From Clostridiales bacterium (GTDB lineage: Bacteria > Bacillota > Clostridia > Saccharofermentanales > Saccharofermentanaceae), in NCBI GenBank assembly GCA_016930475.1, contig JAFGGR010000102.1, positions 1-10,982 of the forward strand: a stretch of 10,982 nt of DNA, in the 5' to 3' direction. This document shows, one piece after another, positions 7,486 to 10,982 of this stretch (its first letter is position 1; the number at the start of each line of letters is the position of its first letter). The position numbers were made by a program, and so were the translations under genes. The notes under the pieces are model-generated. The model was not told the DNA's origin and ran no database searches. It worked only from the letters and a program-made list of their open reading frames with translations.

Positions 7486-8181
7486 TCAGGAGTACGCCCA
7501 CATGCCTAAGCGATCCCCCCGGGCGAGCTTTTCCAAAGCCCGCAACTCTGACTCGTAACGAGTGTCTTCGCCATATGCCACGACGCGCGCATAACCGCCG
7601 CGGACGAGGATCGCGCTGAAATTCAAGCGCTCAAACGTTTCCTGATCTCCGCCAGCAGGTTCCCCTAGCCAGACATACCTCAGGAGCCGGCCGTATTGGT
7701 CGGTATCGGAAACATCCCGCTCCAGATAGACGACACGATCCGACAGGGTCTCTTTCGCGAAGGCATAAGCCTCCTCGGCAAAAGGCTCGCCTTCCTGATC
7801 CTCTTTCTCGGTTTCCGGAGCGTCAACGCCGATGATCCGGATCTTATATTGTTCGCCCTGATCATCCTCCACCCAAATCGTATCTCCGTCCACGACACGG
7901 ACCACGGTAAAAGGCTCCGTAACGGGCGCGTCGGCGGTCAGAGACGCGTCCTGAACCGATTCATCGTCATCCAAAATGTCGGAATCATCCGGAGCATCTG
8001 CGACAGAAGTCATACCGGCGGAGAGTTGATTCAGCGCGTCGATCAAGTCTTCCGTTGAAAAGGAACAGCCGGAAAGGCTCCACGTGAGAAGGCTGATAAC
8101 GGTGACCGCGATTCCGAACTTCCGCATCGCTCGATGCGCCCGGACGGGTTTGATTTCGGGGAAAAGAGGAGATGATTTCAT
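7486..8181 (-). CDS. Thermonuclease (SNase)-family lipoprotein
   Basis: A 231-residue exported nuclease of the staphylococcal/micrococcal nuclease family, which cuts DNA and RNA using calcium. Residues 1-21 are basic, residues 22-37 hydrophobic, and a lipobox LSGC puts the lipidated Cys at residue 39. An acidic, Asp-rich linker (about 60-90) leads to the SNase fold, from FTVVRVVDGDT to the end. The catalytic equivalents of nuclease R35, D40 and E43 are visible in the segment RIIGVDAPE, and R87 in DQYGR, so it should be active. The n-region is longer than usual, but the ATG at 8181 has AAAGGA 8 nt upstream, whereas the internal Met19 (8127) has none. A longer frame continues upstream to 8508, but it would run antisense into msrAB and is rejected. 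The role is probably nucleic-acid scavenging or extracellular DNA turnover; specificity cannot be read. Confidence 0.9.
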   Translation of the reverse strand: MKSSPLFPEIKPVRAHRAMRKFGIAVTVISLLTWSLSGCSFSTEDLIDALNQLSAGMTSVADAPDDSDILDDDESVQDASLTADAPVTEPFTVVRVVDGDTIWVEDDQGEQYKIRIIGVDAPETEKEDQEGEPFAEEAYAFAKETLSDRVVYLERDVSDTDQYGRLLRYVWLGEPAGGDQETFERLNFSAILVRGGYARVVAYGEDTRYESELRALEKLARGDRLGMWAYS

Positions 8182-8319
8182 ATTCCGATTCCTTTCAGAT
8201 AACAGCAAAGAAGTGCGCCGAAGTTTTCCGGAAAAAAGCGGCGGTGTTGAGACGTAAAATCTGTCCGAATCTATATCGCGATCCGGGAATACGCGCGTGA
8301 CAATCATACCATAAAGATA

Positions 8320-8347
8320 CTCGGAGGGCGACGCATCGCCCTCCGAG
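8320..8347. promoter_or_regulatory. Perfect 12-bp-arm inverted repeat upstream of msrAB
   Basis: CTCGGAGGGCGA, the 4-nt centre CGCA, then TCGCCCTCCGAG: twelve matched pairs, no mismatch. It ends 1 bp before the TG of the extended -10 at 8349-8357, so it occupies the -35 region. There is no U-run after it on either strand, which argues against an ordinary terminator. It could be an operator for a dimeric regulator, or an RNA structure if transcription starts further upstream. Confidence 0.6.
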
Positions 8348-8348
8348 G

Positions 8349-8357
8349 TGATACAAT
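8349..8357 (+). promoter_or_regulatory. Candidate extended -10 promoter for msrAB
   Basis: TGATACAAT fits the extended -10 pattern TGnTATAAT with one mismatch. No -35 hexamer is recognisable at 8329-8334, which lies in the inverted repeat, so the promoter would depend on the TG extension or on an activator. The start would be near 8364, giving a leader of about 32 nt. Confidence 0.45.
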
Positions 8358-8395
8358 TATAACAGTGTAAAGCACAGTTTGAGGAGGACGGGAAA

Positions 8396-9346
8396 ATGAA
8401 AAAGATATATCTTGCCGGAGGTTGCTTTTGGGGCCTTGAGAAATATATGTCTCTGATTCGGGGCGTCACGGCCACCGAGGTCGGATACGCCAACGGAAGC
8501 CAGCCCAACCCGACGTACGAACAGGTTTGCTCCGGGACGACCGGTCACGCCGAGACCGTCGAGGTGACTTACGACCCTCAAAGAGTCTCGCTCGGCTTTC
8601 TGATCCGGATGTTTTTTGACGCGATCGACCCGACCGCGGTCGGTCGACAGGACAACGATGTCGGGGAGCAATACCGATCCGGAATCTACTATGCGGATCG
8701 GGAAGATCTCTCACCCATCCGGGTCGAAGTCGAAGCGTTGGAAGCGCGGATCGGTAAGAAAAGCGCGATCGAAGTGAACGAACTGACCGCATATTACTCC
8801 GCCGAAGAATATCATCAGAAATATCTGGATAAGAACCCGAACGGGTACTGCCACATCGGCCCCGCGAAAATGGACAAGGCCGCGGGAGCTATCGTCGACC
8901 CGACAAGGTATGCCCGTCCTTCGCTTTCGGAGCTTAAAGCGCGACTGTCGGACGAGTCCTGGAGCGTGACGATGCAAAACGACACGGAGCGGCCGTTTAC
9001 GGGCGAGTACAGCAATCATTTCAAAGAGGGGATCTATGTCGACATCACGACCGGTGAGCCGCTTTTCTCATCGCGCGATAAATTTGACGCCGGCTGCGGC
9101 TGGCCGAGCTTCAGCCAACCGATCGATCCGAACGTCATTCGCGAAAAGGAGGACCTCTCCTTGTTCCGGAAACGCACGGAGACGCGAAGCCGCATCGGAG
9201 ACGCCCATCTCGGCCACGTTTTCGACGACGGGCCGCGTGATAAGGGCGGTCTGCGCTATTGTATCAACAGTGCCGCTCTGCGATTCGTTCCGCTGGAAGA
9301 GATGGATGAAGAGGGCTATGGGTACCTTAAAGGACTCTTTTCCTGA
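8396..9346 (+). CDS. msrAB: MsrA-MsrB fusion, peptide methionine sulfoxide reductase
   Basis: A 316-residue bifunctional cytoplasmic repair enzyme reducing methionine S-sulfoxide (MsrA, about 1-158) and R-sulfoxide (MsrB, about 182-305), normally recycled by thioredoxin. The MsrA active site is GGCFWG with nucleophile C10; C152 in NGYCHIG is the probable resolving Cys. MsrB has GCGWPSF (C234, resolving) and RIGDAHLGHVF, then RYCINSAALRF with nucleophile C289. The two CxxC zinc motifs of the zinc-containing MsrB class are absent: where the first would sit, the chain reads YVDITTGEPLF, typical of Bacillota MsrAB fusions. The ATG has GAGGAGG (8381-8387) 8 nt upstream. No signal peptide or membrane anchor is seen, so it acts inside the cell. 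It is divergent from the nuclease gene. No clear terminator separates it from the downstream LytTR gene, which has its own promoter. Confidence 0.97.
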   Translation: MKKIYLAGGCFWGLEKYMSLIRGVTATEVGYANGSQPNPTYEQVCSGTTGHAETVEVTYDPQRVSLGFLIRMFFDAIDPTAVGRQDNDVGEQYRSGIYYADREDLSPIRVEVEALEARIGKKSAIEVNELTAYYSAEEYHQKYLDKNPNGYCHIGPAKMDKAAGAIVDPTRYARPSLSELKARLSDESWSVTMQNDTERPFTGEYSNHFKEGIYVDITTGEPLFSSRDKFDAGCGWPSFSQPIDPNVIREKEDLSLFRKRTETRSRIGDAHLGHVFDDGPRDKGGLRYCINSAALRFVPLEEMDEEGYGYLKGLFS

Positions 9347-9376
9347 CCACTCACCCCTGAATTCCGTCCACTCAAC
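9347..9376. promoter_or_regulatory. Direct repeat with LytTR-site geometry
   Basis: CCACTCACC (9347-9355), a 12-bp spacer, then CCACTCAAC (9368-9376): 8 of 9 bases identical with a 21-bp period. Two 9-bp direct repeats spaced by 12-13 bp, two helical turns on one face, is the known arrangement of LytTR-family sites (AgrA type). The second copy ends 10 bp before the -35 of the adjoining LytTR gene, a position suited to autoactivation. The bases do not clearly match published LytTR consensus, so the assignment rests on geometry and location. Confidence 0.5.
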
Positions 9377-9386
9377 CGAAGACGGG

Positions 9387-9414
9387 TTCACAGAAGAAGT
9401 CCGGCGAATATAAT
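9387..9414 (+). promoter_or_regulatory. Promoter of the LytTR / LiaF-like operon
   Basis: TTCACA (9387-9392, 5/6 to TTGACA), a 16-bp spacer, and a perfect TATAAT (9409-9414). The start is predicted near 9421, leaving a leader of about 22 nt with the strong AAGGAGGG site (9429-9436) 7 nt before the ATG. Confidence 0.65.
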
Positions 9415-9443
9415 AAAGACGCAAGCGTAAGGAGGGTCATAGA

Positions 9444-9959
9444 ATGCGTATTCGGATCGAGGAAGTCAACGACGAGACGGAGGATGAAATAGTCGTCCGC
9501 TGTCGTAAGGTGACCCCGGAAATCGAATCGCTCGCCCGTGAGCTCGGTTTGCTCGAAAAGCAAGCCGGCGGAGGGAGTGGCCATAACAGGAAACGCAACG
9601 TCGCGGCCGGTGCTTTGACACCCGAGTTCTACAAAGGGGAGCAACAGTATTTTCTGAGTTTTTCAGAGATCCTCTTCTTTGAGACCGAGGATGAAAAGGT
9701 GATCGCGCACACAGCGACGGACGCTTATGAGACCAGGCAAAGACTTTATGAGCTCGAGTCGATGCTTCCCGCCTCGTTTGTCCGCGTTTCAAGATCGACG
9801 ATTGCGAACGTGACGCATATCTTTTCGATCCAGAGGGGCTTGACGCGCGTATCGCACATCACGTTTCGCGGATCTTATAAAGAGGTGTATGCGTCGAGAA
9901 AGTACGGACCGGTATTGAAGGTAAAAATGGAAGAGAGGTATTTGTATGAACAAAATTAG
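9444..9959 (+). CDS. LytTR-domain transcriptional regulator without receiver domain
   Basis: A 171-residue protein with a short N-terminal region (1-40), a Gly-rich linker (GGGSG near 42-46) and a C-terminal LytTR DNA-binding domain (about 62-165). The domain is recognised by YFLSFSEILFFETEDEKVIAHT (split here as YFLSFSEILF and ETEDEKVIAHT), LPASFVRVSRSTIANVTHI, and the following beta-rich segment ending in SRKYGPVLK. No phospho-receiver or membrane segment is present, so it belongs to the simple LytTR regulators often paired with a membrane protein gene in Bacillota. It likely controls its own operon through the direct repeat at 9347-9376. The LiaF-like neighbour may act on it or be its output; both are inference. 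Its TAG stop overlaps by 14 nt the ATG of a 25-codon mini-ORF, and its last codons form the first copy of a 36-bp direct repeat. Confidence 0.88.
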   Translation: MRIRIEEVNDETEDEIVVRCRKVTPEIESLARELGLLEKQAGGGSGHNRKRNVAAGALTPEFYKGEQQYFLSFSEILFFETEDEKVIAHTATDAYETRQRLYELESMLPASFVRVSRSTIANVTHIFSIQRGLTRVSHITFRGSYKEVYASRKYGPVLKVKMEERYLYEQN

Positions 9960-10034
9960 TGTTTTCTGGGAGAAGAGTTTTTCTTATGTGGATGTAGTGA
10001 GGTATTTGAATGAACAAAAATAGTATTTTCTGGG
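9935..10034 (+). repeat. 36-bp direct repeat, two copies 64 bp apart
   Basis: Copy 1 spans 9935-9970 and copy 2 9999-10034; 33 of 36 bases match, with no gaps. Each copy carries, in order, a GAGG ribosome site, the last codons of a LytTR-type gene (YLYEQN-stop or YLNEQK-stop), and an overlapping ATG opening MNK.S.FW. The pair looks like two versions of one LytTR/LiaF-like gene junction, left by duplication and partial deletion. Confidence 0.85.
9946..10023 (+). CDS. 25-codon chimeric mini-ORF between LytTR and LiaF-like genes
   Basis: ATG at 9946 with GAGG 7 nt upstream; TAG at 10021-10023. It opens MNKISVFW, nearly the N-terminus of the LiaF-like protein (MNKNSIFW), and ends VVRYLNEQK, close to the C-terminus of the LytTR protein (EERYLYEQN). 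Its ATG overlaps the LytTR stop by 14 nt, and its own stop overlaps the LiaF-like ATG by the same 14 nt. Sequence-wise it is a fusion of the head of one gene and the tail of the other, as expected if liaF-like and lytTR bodies were deleted from a tandem duplicate. It may be translated and couple LytTR to LiaF-like translation. A function for the peptide cannot be claimed. Confidence 0.4.
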   Translation: MNKISVFWEKSFSYVDVVRYLNEQK

Positions 10035-10738
10035 GCTTGGTGCTTTTAGGGGGAGGCGTGCTGGTTATCCTGTTCGCGCTTGGAGTCGGCGAGTCCTCCG
10101 ACCTGTTCCGCTCGATCGCAAGCTTGATCCTGGCGGCGATCGGGATATCCTGTCTGATTAAACTCTATTTTGTGCCCGGATTGATGGCTCCTGCCGCGAT
10201 TGTCTATCTTTGGCGGGATTGGGTCGGGATCCCGGATGTTGAGCTATGGCATCTGCTCTTGGGTTCGGCGCTCTTGGGAGTGGGTCTTTCGATGATCTTT
10301 TGGAACGCGAAACGCAAGCGCATAAAATCCTGGGGTGAAGGGTGTGGCCATCATCATCATCGCGTCCATGTCAATATCGCGGATAACGGCGAGGCTTCGG
10401 AGGAGAACGGAGAATTTGTGACCGTGGAGGCGACATTTGCCGAGAACGTGAAATACATTCGATCCGATAACTTCAAGGGCGCGAATATCCATGCCAAATT
10501 CGGAGCGGCGAAGGTCTATTTCGAAGGGTGTACGGTGAGCCCGGAGGGGGCAACGATTCATCTGGATGTCAATTTCGCGGGGGTCGAGATCTATCTGCCG
10601 AGAAGCTGGAATATCGACAATCAGATCCGTGCATTCTTCGGAGCGGCCGACGGCGTCACCTCCATGTCCGGAGAAGGCCCGAAGGTCACGCTGACCGGAG
10701 AGATCAATTTCGGCGGAGTGGAAATCAAGTACATCTAG
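10010..10738 (+). CDS. LiaF-like membrane protein
   Basis: A 242-residue protein. Residues 1-98 hold four hydrophobic segments (near 7-25, 36-52, 56-68, 80-97), as in the LiaF-type transmembrane domain. A basic stretch KRKRIK (101-106) and a Cys/His cluster GCGHHHHRVH (111-120) follow. The C-terminal part (about 135-242) is repetitive beta structure of the LiaF C-terminal (cell-wall-active antibiotic response) type, for example FGAAKVYFEGC, VNFAGVEIYLP, FFGAADGV and INFGGVEIKYI. LiaF restrains the LiaRS envelope-stress system in Bacillus; here there is no LiaRS, and the partner is a LytTR regulator. By inference it may be a membrane sensor or target of that regulator. The ATG has GAGG 7 nt upstream in repeat copy 2 and overlaps the mini-ORF stop. 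The last gene before a strong terminator. Confidence 0.82.
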   Translation: MNKNSIFWGLVLLGGGVLVILFALGVGESSDLFRSIASLILAAIGISCLIKLYFVPGLMAPAAIVYLWRDWVGIPDVELWHLLLGSALLGVGLSMIFWNAKRKRIKSWGEGCGHHHHRVHVNIADNGEASEENGEFVTVEATFAENVKYIRSDNFKGANIHAKFGAAKVYFEGCTVSPEGATIHLDVNFAGVEIYLPRSWNIDNQIRAFFGAADGVTSMSGEGPKVTLTGEINFGGVEIKYI

Positions 10739-10763
10739 AAACGATCGAAAAGTGCAAAACAGA

Positions 10764-10801
10764 AGCGCCGGAATCCTTTGGGGGAGCCGGCGCTCTTTTT
10801 T
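10764..10801 (+). terminator. Intrinsic terminator of the LytTR / LiaF-like operon
   Basis: AGCGCCGG (10764-10771) pairs with CCGGCGCT (10787-10794) over 8 bp, with possible extra TCC/GGA pairing in the loop, followed by C and six T residues (10796-10801). It begins 26 bp after the LiaF-like stop. Confidence 0.88.
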
Positions 10802-10828
10802 CTGAATTTTTCCGCTCATCAGGACCTA

Positions 10829-10863
10829 GTCGGAAAGTGGGTTCGGATCGGTCTGTCTATTCG
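10829..10863. repeat. Possible decayed first unit of the 52-bp array
   Basis: Segments of the 52-bp unit appear in order with gaps: GTCGG (10829-10833), AAAGTG (10834-10839), GGTTC (10840-10844), then TATTCG (10858-10863), which resembles the unit's TACTCT and directly precedes the first full unit. An isolated CGGATCGG (10844-10851) also lies here. This is read as a rearranged leading copy, but the matches are short. Confidence 0.3.
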
Positions 10864-10982
10864 CCGAGCATCCGATCCGTCGGATCGGAATATAAAGTGA
10901 GTATGGTTCTACTCTCCGAGCATCCGATCCGTCGGATCGGAATATAAAGTGAGTATGGTTCTACTCTCCGAGCATCCGATCC
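10864..10982. repeat. Exact 52-bp tandem repeat array with internal palindromes, runs off the window
   Basis: Two complete identical units (10864-10915, 10916-10967) and the first 15 bp of a third (10968-10982). Each unit contains a 19-bp inverted repeat TCCGATCCG-T-CGGATCGGA, an A/T-rich ATATAAAG, and a second small inverted repeat GAGTA-TGGTTC-TACTC. The inter-palindrome sequence is identical in both units, so it is not a CRISPR array. The length of 52 bp is not a multiple of three and stops occur, so it does not encode a repeated protein. Each unit carries two GATC sites within the palindrome. It lies beyond the terminator and outside any gene. Function is unknown: candidates are a multi-site protein-binding array, a structured transcript, or a minisatellite. 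Total copy number cannot be seen. Confidence 0.95.

Larger units (their letters stand above)
8182..8395. other. Divergent regulatory region, nuclease / msrAB
   Basis: 214 bp holding the nuclease leader (minus) and the msrAB promoter (plus). A perfect 12-bp palindrome TTTTCCGGAAAA (8224-8235) lies in the presumed nuclease leader, and the long inverted repeat at 8320-8347 lies beside the msrAB promoter. I could not find a minus-strand -35/-10 pair with acceptable spacing, so the nuclease promoter is unassigned. Confidence 0.55.

Noticed and set aside
7486..8508. Longer nuclease reading frame starting at 8508
   Set aside because: It would run antisense through the start of msrAB and the palindrome. 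The ATG at 8181 has a near-perfect AAAGGA and leads into a lipoprotein signal.
10528..10947. Plus-strand frame running from the LiaF-like gene through the terminator into the repeat array
   Set aside because: It is in the wrong frame within the LiaF-like gene and passes through a strong terminator; the 52-bp repeat shifts frame each unit.
10864..10982. CRISPR array
   Set aside because: Unit period and palindromic core look CRISPR-like at first, but the sequence between palindromes is identical in each unit, so there are no spacers, and no cas gene is visible.

Overview
The window suggests a member of the Bacillota with intermediate GC content and the standard genetic code (TGA, TAG and TAA act as stops; Trp is TGG). 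The evidence is the gene set: a GH13_31-type oligo-1,6-glucosidase, a FeoA/FeoB pair, GGDEF/HD-GYP fusions, a zinc-less MsrA-MsrB fusion, and a stand-alone LytTR regulator next to a LiaF-like membrane protein. Shine-Dalgarno sites are strong (AAAGGA, GAGGAGG, AAGGAGGG). I cannot place it below phylum from sequence alone, and no mobile element, tRNA, rRNA or CRISPR array is visible.

Layout. (1) 1-1117, minus: the first two thirds of an alpha-glucosidase gene, cut by the left edge. (2) 1118-1439: a divergent intergenic region with a candidate promoter for each side and a palindromic candidate metal-regulator operator in front of feoA. (3) 1440-3760, plus: feoA-feoB, overlapping by 4 nt, encoding ferrous iron import. 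(4) 3733-7304, minus: a two-gene operon of membrane-anchored GGDEF+HD-GYP proteins, meeting feoB tail to tail with a 28-bp coding overlap. One protein has an intact GGDEF motif; its partner has GSDEF plus a PAS domain. (5) 7486-8181, minus: a secreted, lipid-anchored thermonuclease-family protein. (6) 8182-8395: a divergent region with a perfect 12-bp-arm palindrome abutting an extended -10 in front of msrAB. (7) 8396-9346, plus: msrAB, repair of oxidised methionine. (8) 9347-10738, plus: a LytTR regulator and a LiaF-like membrane protein, probably one transcription unit, with a LytTR-geometry direct repeat upstream and a 25-codon chimeric mini-ORF between them, followed by a strong terminator. 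(9) 10802-10982: the start of an exact 52-bp tandem repeat array built on palindromes, running off the right edge.

How they fit together: the identifiable functions are housekeeping or environmental-response functions (sugar hydrolysis, iron uptake, c-di-GMP signalling, protein oxidation repair, envelope-stress-type sensing), in several independently promoted units rather than one system. The most unusual signals are the right-edge 52-bp palindromic array, the duplication scar and mini-ORF between the LytTR and LiaF-like genes, the 21-bp-period direct repeat upstream of the LytTR gene, and the msrAB palindrome. None amounts to a proven new system.
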